From Fimbriimonadaceae bacterium (GTDB lineage Bacteria; Armatimonadota; Fimbriimonadia; Fimbriimonadales; Fimbriimonadaceae): a stretch of DNA of 64,000 nt. Under the pieces are notes generated by a model. It was not told the origin of the DNA and searched no databases. It saw nothing but the letters and a program-made list of their open reading frames with translations. Shown here piece by piece: positions 48,792 to 57,871 of the stretch. The stretch spans positions 62,001 through 126,000 of the forward strand of contig JAHCHO010000002.1 of assembly GCA_026129685.1 (NCBI GenBank). Reading direction: 5' to 3'. The stretch's first letter is position 1. Every line of letters starts with the position of its first letter. The position numbers and the translations under genes were made by a program.

Positions 48792-49561
48792 AGAACATAC
48801 CGGAAGATGATCTGATCCGGATCGCCTTTGGCGAAGCCTCCGAAGAGGAAGCTCAGCGGTTGCTGGCGGGGGCCGACCCTGGGTCCGCCATGAAGCTGGA
48901 CCTCTATCGGCGCCTGTGCGCCGACCTTCGCGGCATGGCGTCCGACGTTCCCGAACCGCAACTCTCGCAGGAGCGGCTGCAGGAGGCGATTCTGCGCGCC
49001 GGCCTGAAGCGTGAGCGTCGTGCGTGGTCTTGGACTTGGGCCTTCGCCCCGGTGGCGGCACTGGCGATCGGTGTTCTGTTCATCAACCGTCGCCCCGACC
49101 TGGTCGAACCCGTCCAACCTAACCGCGAGACGATCGAAGCTCCCGAAGCCGCGACCCAGGGCCCCGTCGCCCCTGCGCCGAAGACTTCGCCCGGCCCGGC
49201 CGTCGCCGAGGTCCGCCCCTCCGGAGCGCCCGTGGCCCCGGTCGCCGCGCCAAAGCGCTACGTTCGCCTCGGCGGCGCCGCGCGAAACAAGTCGACCATC
49301 CCCGTGACCGGCGGTCTCGCTGCCGATGCGATGCGGAATCTCGCCTTCTTAGGGGCGTCCAAGCGCAGTGCGCCCGAACTCGCCTCTCGGGGCGACGCCG
49401 CACCTCGGGCCGGCTCCTCGGACCCCGCGCGCACGTCGGTCGACGCCGCAGCCCCCGCAGATGCCATGATCGTGCTTATCGCCTCGGAAACCGATGCGGC
49501 TACCGGAGCGAACCTGGCCATCGAGGTGGCCTCGACCAGCAATGTTGTCATCGGTAGTTAG
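48788..49561 (+). CDS. Probable anti-sigma factor, single membrane span
   Basis: A 257-residue protein. The N-terminal 80 residues are helical and charged (DDLIRIAFGEASEEEAQRLLAG), like anti-sigma domains of the ASD/zinc-less type; no HxxxCxxC zinc motif is seen. One membrane span (WTWAFAPVAALAIGVLFI, about 85-105) is followed by a long Ala/Pro-rich outer region of low complexity. Position (4-bp overlap with the sigma gene) and topology make an anti-sigma role likely. It overlaps the next gene by 20 bp. Confidence 0.75.
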   Translation: MKNIPEDDLIRIAFGEASEEEAQRLLAGADPGSAMKLDLYRRLCADLRGMASDVPEPQLSQERLQEAILRAGLKRERRAWSWTWAFAPVAALAIGVLFINRRPDLVEPVQPNRETIEAPEAATQGPVAPAPKTSPGPAVAEVRPSGAPVAPVAAPKRYVRLGGAARNKSTIPVTGGLAADAMRNLAFLGASKRSAPELASRGDAAPRAGSSDPARTSVDAAAPADAMIVLIASETDAATGANLAIEVASTSNVVIGS

Positions 49562-50504
49562 CCTGGCGGTCGGACTCCTCGGCTTTGGACAGCTCAGTTC
49601 GCAGGAACTGGCCGTCTGGAAGCGCATCGAGTCGTCCGTCGTCATGATCGAACAAGGCGACCGGATCGTCGGTCCCGCCGCCCTGATCGACGCGCGCGGC
49701 TTCTTCGTCGCCCACAAGAGCGTCGTCCTCGGCGGAAAGGTACGGGGGAGACGCTCGAACGGCGAGCTCGTCGAGTTCGACGCCCGTGCGACCGACGAGG
49801 CGAGCCAACTCGTGCTCCTCGAGGCGTCCGGCTGGCAAGCCGCGAGCGTCAGTCCCTTCACCGTCGTCTCGGACCGGGAGCGTCCCGGCGCCCGCCTGCT
49901 CGCCGTCATCGGACAGGGCCCGATGCGTGCCCAGGTGTCCTCGCAGGTCGTCTTCGGTTTGGTGGATCGCTCCCAGCGCGCCGCCATGCTGACGCCCGTC
50001 GAGTTCGAAGTGCCCCTATCGCAAGTGGCGGGCGCGATCCTGTTCTCGCTCGACGGACGTCTCGTCGGTCCGATCGCGGGAACCCTCGGCACCGACAGCG
50101 TACGCACCCAGTTCGAGCGGAACGTCGCTCAGGGCCTGGCCAACCGAAAGTCGTTCGGACCGGCCGCCATCGCGACGGGCTACACCCTCGGCCCGAACGT
50201 GGTGCGCCGGGTGGTGGACGGCTTTCGCTCCCCCGGCTTTCGCGTCCAGCATCCGCGGATCGGCGTGTTCTGCGTCGATGAGCCCGGCGGGGGCGCCCTC
50301 GTCCAGACCGTTGAGAAGGGCTCGCCGGGTTACCTTATCGGCCTCCGGACGGGCGACGTGGTGCTCGCTCTGGACGGCCGCCCGGTCCGCAACCAGGTCG
50401 AGTTGTCCTCCATGATCTTCGAGTGCCAGGTGGGCCAGATCGTGCGAATCACCTACGTGCGCGACCGCGTTACCACTCACGCGAGCATCGTTGTCGGAAC
50501 CTAG
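49542..50504 (+). CDS. HtrA-like PDZ protein with degenerate protease domain
   Basis: A 320-residue exported protein with a signal or anchor (VVSLAVGLLGFGQLSS). Residues about 25-185 follow the HtrA/Deg trypsin-fold pattern but the catalytic triad seems lost: aligning GFFVAHKSVV to GYIVTNAHVV puts Ser60 at the His position, SQLVLLE puts Gln89 at the Asp, and VAGAILFSLDG puts Ala163 at the Ser. A C-terminal PDZ domain (about 225-315; GSPGYLIGLRTGDVVLALDG) is intact. The start overlaps the anti-sigma gene. It probably senses or tethers envelope peptides rather than cutting them; this is inference. Confidence 0.8.
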   Translation: MLSSVVSLAVGLLGFGQLSSQELAVWKRIESSVVMIEQGDRIVGPAALIDARGFFVAHKSVVLGGKVRGRRSNGELVEFDARATDEASQLVLLEASGWQAASVSPFTVVSDRERPGARLLAVIGQGPMRAQVSSQVVFGLVDRSQRAAMLTPVEFEVPLSQVAGAILFSLDGRLVGPIAGTLGTDSVRTQFERNVAQGLANRKSFGPAAIATGYTLGPNVVRRVVDGFRSPGFRVQHPRIGVFCVDEPGGGALVQTVEKGSPGYLIGLRTGDVVLALDGRPVRNQVELSSMIFECQVGQIVRITYVRDRVTTHASIVVGT

Positions 50505-51511
50505 CGCGCTGCCACCGGTCCCCCCTCCGCCAGCCCCAGATACCGAAGGGCCAGGCCAAGGGCCTTGCGTTGTGGCGCCGGCATCGGTGTTTCCGCGAGT
50601 TCGGCGACCGTGCGCCACGAGAACCCCTCTTCGCCCTCGACAACGCGCCGGAGCCGCACGCGATAGCGGATGCGATGATGGGTCACGCTGTGCCGGAAAG
50701 TCCCCAGTTCCTCCGACCACGGGCCCGCCGACGACGCTTCGGGAAACTCCCAAAGGCCTTCCCACCATCCCCCCGGGGGTATCCGACGCACTGCGAACCG
50801 GTCGCCCATCCAAAGCAATTCGATCGTGCGCGACTCGTGCACGGTCGCGGTGCGCCGCGCCACCGCCGGACGCGCCGCGACCGTTCCGTTGATCGCCGCC
50901 AGGCACCAAGCTCTCAAGGGGCACCCGCTGCAGTCGGGGGCATCCCGCCGGCACACGAGGGCGCCCAGTTCCATGAGCGCCTGGTTCCAGTCGCCGGGAT
51001 TGGCACGGTCGAGCGATCGTTCCGCCCAATCCCAAGCACGACGATGGAGGTCGCCGTCGGTCGCCAGATCGTCGACGACCCGCGCGTAGACCCTCTCCAC
51101 GTTGCCGTCGACGACCGGAGCGGCCTCGCCATAGCAGATCGAGGCGATCGCTCCGGCCGTGTACCGCCCGACGCCCGGAATGGCCCGCCACCCCTTCGCC
51201 GTCGCCGGCCAACCTTCGGCGACCACCCGCCGTGCGCCCTCGAGAAGAAGGCGGCACCGACGGTAGTAGCCAAGGCCCTGCCAGGCGGCCAGGACTTCTT
51301 CCTCGGAAGCTTGTGCCAACGCCTCGACCCCTGGGAAACGCCGCATCCAGGCTTCGTAATACGGCAACGCCGTCGCGACTTGGGTCTGCTGCAACATGAC
51401 CTCGCTCACCCACACGGAGTACGGATCCTTCGTCCGGCGCCAAGGAAGGTCGCGGCCCGCGCGCCGGAACCACTGGGCAAGCGCCCGACGCGCCTCCTCG
51501 GGTAGGGGCAC
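50501..51511 (-). CDS. mutY: Adenine DNA glycosylase
   Basis: Removes adenine mispaired with 8-oxoguanine. The 336-residue protein has DLPWRRTKDPYSVWVSEVMLQQTQV, the helix-hairpin-helix IPGVGRYTAGAIASI with the following catalytic Asp in VVDGNVERV, and four cysteines spaced C-x6-C-x2-C-x5-C (CRRDAPDCSGCPLRAWC) for the iron-sulfur cluster. A C-terminal NUDT1-like domain (ELLWMGDRFAVRRIPPGGWWEGLWEFP) recognises 8-oxoG. It is 3 bp after pyrF and ends in a 4-bp convergent overlap. Confidence 0.96.
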   Translation of the reverse strand: MPLPEEARRALAQWFRRAGRDLPWRRTKDPYSVWVSEVMLQQTQVATALPYYEAWMRRFPGVEALAQASEEEVLAAWQGLGYYRRCRLLLEGARRVVAEGWPATAKGWRAIPGVGRYTAGAIASICYGEAAPVVDGNVERVYARVVDDLATDGDLHRRAWDWAERSLDRANPGDWNQALMELGALVCRRDAPDCSGCPLRAWCLAAINGTVAARPAVARRTATVHESRTIELLWMGDRFAVRRIPPGGWWEGLWEFPEASSAGPWSEELGTFRHSVTHHRIRYRVRLRRVVEGEEGFSWRTVAELAETPMPAPQRKALGLALRYLGLAEGGPVAAR

Positions 51512-51514
51512 CTC

Positions 51515-52210
51515 CTACGCTCCCGGCCCAAAACCTAAGGCGGCCAAGGCCGCGGACACGTCCGGGTTGTCCGTCAGCGCCCGCCCCACCACGAGGTAGT
51601 CCGAACCGTCCGCCAACGCCGTCTGCGCCTCGCCCACCCGCATCTGATCGTGGAGGTCCGCTCCCGCCGGCCGTATCCCCGGCGTCACGATGATGCCCCG
51701 GCCGACCGCGTCGCGGACCTCCTTGACCTCGTGCGCCGAACACACCACGCCGTCCATCCCGCAATCGCAGGCGAGTCGAGAAAGGTGGACCATTTGCTCG
51801 CTGATCGTTCGTTGGACACCGACGTGATCGGTGAGGGTGTGCTGGTCGAGCGAGGTCAGCACGGAAACGCCGATCAACAGCGGGGCATGGGGCGCGCTGC
51901 GAGCCTCCATGACCGCCGCGCTCATCATCGCCGGCCCTCCCACCGTGTGCATCGTCAGCATCCAGACTCGATGCCGGGCCGCCTCCCGAACCGCGAGCGC
52001 CACAACGTTTGGAATGTCGTGGAACTTGAGGTCGAGGAAGATGCGGGCCGCGCCCGCGTCTTGGAGCCGTTCGATCACGTCGAGTCCGTGACCGAGCGTC
52101 AGGGCGTGTCCGATCTTGAACGCGCCCACGTGCGGCGACAGCCGACGGGTGAGCGCGATCGCGCGGTCAAGGTCCGAGGTGTCCAGCGCACAGATTATCT
52201 TTCGGATCAT
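51515..52210 (-). CDS. pyrF: Orotidine 5'-phosphate decarboxylase
   Basis: The last step of UMP synthesis: decarboxylation of OMP. The 231-residue protein has IICALDTSDLDRAIAL, the catalytic FLDLKFHDIPNVV (Asp-Lys-Asp set), TPGIRPAGADLHDQMR and DYLVVGRALT. It belongs to the bacterial type I subgroup. It leads a two-gene unit with mutY (3-bp gap). No other pyr genes are in the window. Confidence 0.96.
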   Translation of the reverse strand: MIRKIICALDTSDLDRAIALTRRLSPHVGAFKIGHALTLGHGLDVIERLQDAGAARIFLDLKFHDIPNVVALAVREAARHRVWMLTMHTVGGPAMMSAAVMEARSAPHAPLLIGVSVLTSLDQHTLTDHVGVQRTISEQMVHLSRLACDCGMDGVVCSAHEVKEVRDAVGRGIIVTPGIRPAGADLHDQMRVGEAQTALADGSDYLVVGRALTDNPDVSAALAALGFGPGA

Positions 52211-52328
52211 GGCAACCCCCTCCCGGTCCCCTCATTGTCTCACATACGAGGCGGGGACGGTATTGTCGAGCAGGCGTACGCCCGGGAACTCGAACCCGGA
52301 GCCTCCCGTTTTGGCCACGAAGCCCGCC

Positions 52329-54356
52329 ATGGACTACCCCCACTCGATCGCTCTTCGACTCGCCCGTTGCCTCGGCTTGGGAACGTCTCTCGTTTGGGCG
52401 GGCCTAAGTTATGCCGGTCCACCGCCGACGCTCTTCACGATCGGCGGACTGAACGCCCCCGTGAACGACATCGACGTCCACCCTTCCGGCCTCTGGGTCG
52501 CGGTGTCCACCGGTCGTGGCGTGTTCGAGTACAGCACGACCGACGCCGCCCTCACCGCTCACGTCGGCCCGGAACTCGCGCCTGGCCTCCCGGGCGCCCA
52601 GGCGATTCGCTACTCGCCCGAAGGAAACTGGGCGGCCGTTCGGTTCGGCAATACGATCCGCATCTACAGCACCCCCGGCTTCACCTTCTACGGCCACTTC
52701 AGCGCCACCGGCGGCACCCCGATCTTCCAGGGCACCAATCGCCATCTTGGCGTGATCGGGGGCTCGATCTACCGCACCTCCGACTTTCAACCCATTGCCC
52801 TGACCTACAACGGCAGCCCCGTCGATTACCAGTTCATCGCTTGGCTCGGCCACTATGCGTACATCCGAAGCGACCCGTTCGGCCTCTTCTACATTATCGG
52901 AATCGAGGGCGACTACCGGGTGGATCGCGCGATCTCCGTCGGCCTGTTTGGGTACCAGGTCTTTGGCAACGACCTCGGCGTCGTCCCCCCCTACCAGAAC
53001 CACAACTTCCACCTTGGCACGACCGCCTTCCCGGGGATTCGCGTCTACCCCCATGCGGTGGGTAACGCGTCCAACCCTTGGACCACCTTCGCGAGCGCTT
53101 CCGGTTCGAACGCCTCGGGCGGCAATCACCGCTTCTCGCGGGACGGCCACTTTATCGTGCACCGTGGGTACGCGGAGCCGAGCAACGTCCAGATCTGGAA
53201 CTACGATCCGGAGCGCATCACCCTCACCGACATGTACGGTTACGGCGAGCACGTTCGCGGACAAGAAGCCGTCGCGGCGATCCACGCGCCTCCCGGATGG
53301 CAGCTTGGCGACGTGTTCATGGCCTCCGCCACCTACGACGTCCACTGGGTCCAGATCAATGCGAACCATGGAGAAAAGTGGAAGCTTTTCGACTTCACCC
53401 CCAACGTCGGCGGAGTGCCCAGGGTCGCCTTCTCGCCGAACGGGTCCGAATTGGCCGCCGGGGTCTACAACAGCCTCGGCTCCGACAGGGGCGTCTGGAT
53501 CTGGAACGTTGCCACGAACCGCCCGAAGAGACGCCTAACGACGACCGACACCGTGACGCACCTCGCTTACCTGGACGGATCGCGCCTGCTCGTGGGCCAC
53601 GGCGAGAGCCCGGGCCGTTTGGAGGTCTGGCGGCGGGCCCCTGGAGACTGGGTTCTCGAAAGAACGATCGAGACGGGCAGGTTCCAGGACCTTGAGGTCG
53701 CGGGCGCCCGCGCGGTCGTTCTGCTTTCGCAGCAACGCCTGTGGACGCTCGACCCCACGACCGGTCTGACCACCTCGTCGCATCCGTTCCCTACCCTGTA
53801 TGGCGGCACGATCGCCGTGTCGCCGTCCGGAAGATTTGTCGCCCAACACCGGGGCGGGTACTTCGACGTCGTCCTCCGCCGCACCGACGACCTTGAAACC
53901 GCCACCCAACTCACATCGGTGCCGCAAGGTGGGGTGGCGATGGACTGGTCGCCCGACGGACGAACCCTCGCCCTCGCGATCCGAAGCGCGAGTGGCGAAA
54001 ACACCTTGCGCCTTGTGGACACCTCGACGGGACGCGCCCGCGAACGAACCTTGCCGAACCACGTCGGCGCAGTTCGTTTCGTGCCCAACCGTAACACGAT
54101 CGTCGCCTACGGCGCCTTGACGCGCTGGGCGGCCCATTACGACGTCCAAACCCTCCAACCCATCGCCGAGTACGACGCCCGCATTCTGGGGGGCGGGTTG
54201 AAGCAACAACTCGCCGTCTCGCCCGACGGTACCAAGACCGCCTACGGAAGCGCCGACGGCCCGATCGTCGTCGCCACGAACCCCGGGGCGCCCAGCGTCC
54301 AGCGCGAGCGTTGGTCGCCACCGGGCACGCGCGGCAACCAATCCACTGTAAGATAG
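52329..54356 (+). CDS. Exported WD40-like beta-propeller protein
   Basis: A 675-residue protein with a signal peptide (CLGLGTSLVWAGLSYAG). The rest is a series of beta-propeller blades recognisable by VNDIDVHPSGLWVAVSTGRG, VAFSPNGSELAAGVYN and VAMDWSPDGRTLALAIRS. No enzymatic motif is seen. It ends 3 bp before a thioredoxin-like gene. It might be a scaffold or binding protein, but no partner is evident. The frame is open upstream of 52329; the start is set by the signal peptide. Confidence 0.78.
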   Translation: MDYPHSIALRLARCLGLGTSLVWAGLSYAGPPPTLFTIGGLNAPVNDIDVHPSGLWVAVSTGRGVFEYSTTDAALTAHVGPELAPGLPGAQAIRYSPEGNWAAVRFGNTIRIYSTPGFTFYGHFSATGGTPIFQGTNRHLGVIGGSIYRTSDFQPIALTYNGSPVDYQFIAWLGHYAYIRSDPFGLFYIIGIEGDYRVDRAISVGLFGYQVFGNDLGVVPPYQNHNFHLGTTAFPGIRVYPHAVGNASNPWTTFASASGSNASGGNHRFSRDGHFIVHRGYAEPSNVQIWNYDPERITLTDMYGYGEHVRGQEAVAAIHAPPGWQLGDVFMASATYDVHWVQINANHGEKWKLFDFTPNVGGVPRVAFSPNGSELAAGVYNSLGSDRGVWIWNVATNRPKRRLTTTDTVTHLAYLDGSRLLVGHGESPGRLEVWRRAPGDWVLERTIETGRFQDLEVAGARAVVLLSQQRLWTLDPTTGLTTSSHPFPTLYGGTIAVSPSGRFVAQHRGGYFDVVLRRTDDLETATQLTSVPQGGVAMDWSPDGRTLALAIRSASGENTLRLVDTSTGRARERTLPNHVGAVRFVPNRNTIVAYGALTRWAAHYDVQTLQPIAEYDARILGGGLKQQLAVSPDGTKTAYGSADGPIVVATNPGAPSVQRERWSPPGTRGNQSTVR

Positions 54357-54359
54357 AGC

Positions 54360-54911
54360 ATGCGCAAACGACTCGTCTGGATGCTCGCCGCCTCACTGGT
54401 GTCTACTCTCGCCCTTGCGGGCGACACCCCCAAACCCGCTGCCGACGTCGTCGCCGCCGCTTCCAAGATCGCGAAGAAGGAGGGCAAGAACGTCATGGTC
54501 CTGTTCCACGCCTCGTGGTGCGGATGGTGCAAGCGTCTGGACGCCTTTATGACGCGCGCCGACATGAAGCCGCTGTTCGAGGCGAGCTACACCATCGTCC
54601 ACCTCGACGTGCTGGAGCAACCCGACAAGAAGAACCTCGAGAATCCGGGCGGCGCCGATATGCTGAAGCAGCTCGGCGGCGAGAACCAAGGCATTCCCTA
54701 CTTCGCGGTCGTCGACCCTAGCGGCAAGGTGCTGATCACCTCCAAGATGCCGAGCGACAAGCAACCCGCCGGCGCGAACATCGGTTGCCCGGCCACCGCC
54801 GAGGAGATCGGCTGGTTCGATACGATCCTCGCGAAGACCGCGCCGAAGATGAGTAAGGCTCAGCGCGAGAAGATCAGGGCCGCCCTCGAAGAGCAGGCCA
54901 AGGGCTTCTAG
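54360..54911 (+). CDS. Exported thioredoxin-like protein (CGWC)
   Basis: A 183-residue protein with a signal peptide (LVWMLAASLVSTLALAG) and a thioredoxin fold. The active site VLFHASWCGWCKRLDAFM has the CxxC pair, and the cis-Pro is in NQGIPYFAVV. The extended loop after the second strand resembles the thioredoxin_7/DUF255-like group. It probably acts as a disulfide reductase or isomerase in the envelope. A TAAGAT box lies 5 nt before the ATG, so the message may be leaderless. Confidence 0.88.
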   Translation: MRKRLVWMLAASLVSTLALAGDTPKPAADVVAAASKIAKKEGKNVMVLFHASWCGWCKRLDAFMTRADMKPLFEASYTIVHLDVLEQPDKKNLENPGGADMLKQLGGENQGIPYFAVVDPSGKVLITSKMPSDKQPAGANIGCPATAEEIGWFDTILAKTAPKMSKAQREKIRAALEEQAKGF

Positions 54912-54940
54912 GTCTGTTCCGGTCGGGGCCATACTGAAAC

Positions 54941-55690
54941 GTGGCCCCGATCGCCCTGACCCTCTACACCCTGCGCGACTCCCTCGCGACGCCCGACGAT
55001 TGCCGTGCCAGCCTTCCGCGCGTCCGTGCGATCGGCTACGAGTTCGTCCAGGTCTCGGGCGTTCGCGGTCTTCCCCCGGACGAACTCCGAACCGCCCTCG
55101 ACGACGCCGGGCTGACCTGCATCGCGACCCACTGCCAGTACGCCGAACTCCGCGACGAGCCGAGCAAGGTCGCCGACGCGATGGTCGCCCTCGGTTGTGC
55201 GCACACCGCCCTCGCCTATGTCCCCCGCGAATTGCAGAACAAGGAAGGCTTCGAAAGAACCGGCGACCTTCTGGGCGAGCGAGCGGCGGCGATGCGAGCG
55301 CAAGGGCTCACCCTCAGCTATCACAACCATGCCTTCGAGTTCGAGCGCTTCGCGGGCCAGACCGGCTGGGAGATCATGGTCGAGAGGGCACCCGACCTGG
55401 CGATCGAGTTCGACGTGTACTGGCTCGCCCATGCCGGATGCGACCCCGCCGACTGGATTCGCCGCTGTGACCGGGCCCAACCCCTTCTCCACCTCAAGGA
55501 CCGCGCCGTCTACGCCGACGAACCCGACTACGCCGAGGTCGGCTACGGCAACCTGAACTGGGACGCCATCCTCGCCGCCGCCGAGGAGCGATCCGTGGAG
55601 TGGTGGATCGTCGAGCAGGACACCTGCCGGCGCGATCCCTTCGACAGCGTCCGACTCAGCTTCGATTGGCTGGCCGGTCGACGAGGTTAG
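54941..55690 (+). CDS. Sugar phosphate isomerase/epimerase (xylose isomerase-like barrel)
   Basis: A 249-residue TIM-barrel protein of the AP-endonuclease-2 superfamily, with GTG start. Motifs: LTLYTLRDSLATPDD, AIGYEFVQVSG, LTLSYHNHAFEFERF (metal-ligand region) and WWIVEQDTCRRDPFDS. Family members isomerise or epimerise sugars or inositols; the substrate is not known. It converges on the GH32 gene with a 4-bp overlap, and the two may belong to the same carbohydrate context, though on opposite strands. Confidence 0.88.
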   Translation: MAPIALTLYTLRDSLATPDDCRASLPRVRAIGYEFVQVSGVRGLPPDELRTALDDAGLTCIATHCQYAELRDEPSKVADAMVALGCAHTALAYVPRELQNKEGFERTGDLLGERAAAMRAQGLTLSYHNHAFEFERFAGQTGWEIMVERAPDLAIEFDVYWLAHAGCDPADWIRRCDRAQPLLHLKDRAVYADEPDYAEVGYGNLNWDAILAAAEERSVEWWIVEQDTCRRDPFDSVRLSFDWLAGRRG

Positions 55691-57090
55691 GCGTCTAGGT
55701 CGAAGACCTTGCGGCCCGGCGCGCCGTCGCCCGCCTCGATCCGCGACACCGCCACGCTCTTCGCCATGCACGTCCCGCCAGGAGCCTCGACCGAGACGCT
55801 GAGCCGGTCCGAACGCGGGAAGACCAGCGCCGTGAGCGTCGTCCTTCCCCCGTCCGCCAACACCTCGACTGAGCATCGGTCTATCACCACCATCAGGTCC
55901 ACGCCTCCCTCGCGAGTCTGCAACGGTCCCTTGTAGACACCGGGAAACTCGGGGTGGATCGCCGGCCCGGACCGTCGACGGTCGAGCCGCACCGTCCCCT
56001 TCAGGCCCTCGAGCGTGATCGGCACCGTGTCGGCGTCGCCGAACTGCAGGTTCAGCGTGACCGACGGACAATCCGCGAGCTGCATGCTCGCCTCGAGGAA
56101 CACCGCTCCCTGGGAGAGGTCCTGGACGCCGAAAAGCCCGCCGATCAAGCGGGCGTCCGCGTTCCTGAGATCGAACAGTCTCGTTCGGCGGCACAGGACG
56201 GCCTCCGCCACGGACTGGGTCACCACGAGCGTCCCCTCGTCTACGGCGAGTGACAGCTCACGCGGGATCGTCATGGCACCGCGCCATCCGTTCGTCGGGG
56301 TGGCATGGGCGTACTTCCAGTTCGACATCCAGGCCACCCCGAGGCCCGGTCGCCGAGCGTGGTTCCAGGTCTGAAAGGCGTAGAAGTCGGGCCCATGGTC
56401 GAGCCGTTGTGCGAACGGCCGGTCTGGCCGAAAGGTGGCGCCGTCGAACTCCCCGACGTACGCGTCGCACCCGCCTTCGTTGCTGACGGTGAGCATCCAC
56501 CGTGGTCCGTCCGGTCCAGCCAGCTCGACGAGATCGGGGCATTCCCAGATGCCCTTCGCGCCCTCGACCGTGAACTCCCCCGTCTGCTCCCAGTTCGCCA
56601 GGTCGCCGTCGCTCGCGTAGAACCGCACCGTCCGCTCCGTCGGCAATGCGACCGCCATGCGAAGCGACCGCGAAAACGGGACCCGAAACAACTTTGGATC
56701 GCGGAAGTCGGCCATGCCAAGGTCCAGCACCGGGTTGCCCTCGAACCGCCGCCAAACATCCCCGTCCTCGCTCAGGGCGAGCGACTGGGTCTGCCGCCCT
56801 TCGCGGTGCGACGTGTACGCCGCCAGCATCCTGCCGTCGTCGAGCACGATCGCCGAACCCGAGAACACCATGTCGTGCTCGTCGCACCATAGGGCCACCG
56901 GCCGCTCTTGCCAGTGCACAAGGTCCTCGGAAACGGCGTGGGACCAACTCATATTGCCCCAAGTGTCCCCGTGCGGATTGTGCTGAGCGAACAAGTGGTA
57001 GTGCCGCCCGTCGAACACGAGGCCGTTCGGGTCGTTCACCCATCCGTGCGGCGGGGAGTAGTGCGCGTGGGGACGGTGACGGTCGGGCAT
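55687..57090 (-). CDS. Glycoside hydrolase family 32 (sucrose/fructan hydrolase)
   Basis: A 467-residue GH32 enzyme that hydrolyses beta-fructosides such as sucrose or fructans. The five-bladed propeller carries the three catalytic acids: Asp in WVNDPNG (nucleophile), Asp in FRDPKLF (transition-state), and Glu in WECPDL (acid/base). A C-terminal beta-sandwich follows (about 320-467). There is no signal peptide, so it is cytoplasmic and probably acts on imported sucrose or sucrose-6-phosphate. No PTS genes or sugar-specific regulator are nearby. Confidence 0.95.
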   Translation of the reverse strand: MPDRHRPHAHYSPPHGWVNDPNGLVFDGRHYHLFAQHNPHGDTWGNMSWSHAVSEDLVHWQERPVALWCDEHDMVFSGSAIVLDDGRMLAAYTSHREGRQTQSLALSEDGDVWRRFEGNPVLDLGMADFRDPKLFRVPFSRSLRMAVALPTERTVRFYASDGDLANWEQTGEFTVEGAKGIWECPDLVELAGPDGPRWMLTVSNEGGCDAYVGEFDGATFRPDRPFAQRLDHGPDFYAFQTWNHARRPGLGVAWMSNWKYAHATPTNGWRGAMTIPRELSLAVDEGTLVVTQSVAEAVLCRRTRLFDLRNADARLIGGLFGVQDLSQGAVFLEASMQLADCPSVTLNLQFGDADTVPITLEGLKGTVRLDRRRSGPAIHPEFPGVYKGPLQTREGGVDLMVVIDRCSVEVLADGGRTTLTALVFPRSDRLSVSVEAPGGTCMAKSVAVSRIEAGDGAPGRKVFDLDA

Positions 57091-57136
57091 GCCGGCCTCA
57101 AGTCTAGCCCCGGAACGCTATACTGGAGTGGCCCCA

Positions 57137-57871
57137 ATGAAGCTCGCGATCGTCATCCCGGCGCGCATGGCCAGCACCCGCTTTCCGGGTAAGCCCCTAT
57201 GCGACCTCTTGGGCCGGCCGATGATCGCTTGGGTCTACGAACGAGCCTGCGCCGCCGAAGTGACGGACAACGTTCTCGTCGCCACTCCCGACCCCGAGAT
57301 CGAGACGGTCTGTGCGAATCTCGGCATACCCGCCGTCCGCACTCGTCTCGACCACCCGAGCGGCACCGACCGAATCGCCGAAGTCGCCGAGACGCACCCC
57401 GCCGACGTGTTCGTCAACCTTCAGGGCGACGAACCGCTTGTCCGCCCCGACACCATTCGCGCCTGCGTCCGGCCCTTCCTTGCCGGCGAACCGGTCGAGA
57501 TGGCGAGCGTGTGCGCCCCCGCCGCCGCGAACGAGTTGGAGAACCCGGCGGTGGTGAAGGTCGTCACCGATCTCGCCGGTTACGCCCTCTACTTCAGCCG
57601 CTGGTGCCTCCCCTTTCCGCGGTCCGATCGCCCCGAGCCCGTCAAGAAGCACATCGGCCTTTACGCCTACACCCGCGACGTCCTTCGTCGCTTCGCGACG
57701 TGGCCACCCTCGCCGCTCGAACGAGCCGAAAGCCTTGAGCAGTTACGCTTCTTGGAGAACGGCGTACGGATCAAGATGGAGTTCGGCCAAGGCTCCGAAA
57801 TGGCGATCGACACGCCCGAGCAAGCGGACATCGTGCGGAGCATTCTCACCCGGGGGGACGTCCTCGCGTGA
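57137..57871 (+). CDS. kdsB: 3-deoxy-manno-octulosonate cytidylyltransferase
   Basis: Activates Kdo as CMP-Kdo for lipopolysaccharide core synthesis. The 244-residue protein has the nucleotidyltransferase signature IPARMASTRFPGKPL, then VFVNLQGDEPLV (metal Asp), KKHIGLYAYTRDVL and RAESLEQLRFLENG. Its presence supports a diderm outer membrane with Kdo. A TATACT box lies at 57119-57124 and GGAG at 57125-57128, 8 nt before the ATG. The rel gene overlaps its stop by 4 bp. Confidence 0.95.
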   Translation: MKLAIVIPARMASTRFPGKPLCDLLGRPMIAWVYERACAAEVTDNVLVATPDPEIETVCANLGIPAVRTRLDHPSGTDRIAEVAETHPADVFVNLQGDEPLVRPDTIRACVRPFLAGEPVEMASVCAPAAANELENPAVVKVVTDLAGYALYFSRWCLPFPRSDRPEPVKKHIGLYAYTRDVLRRFATWPPSPLERAESLEQLRFLENGVRIKMEFGQGSEMAIDTPEQADIVRSILTRGDVLA

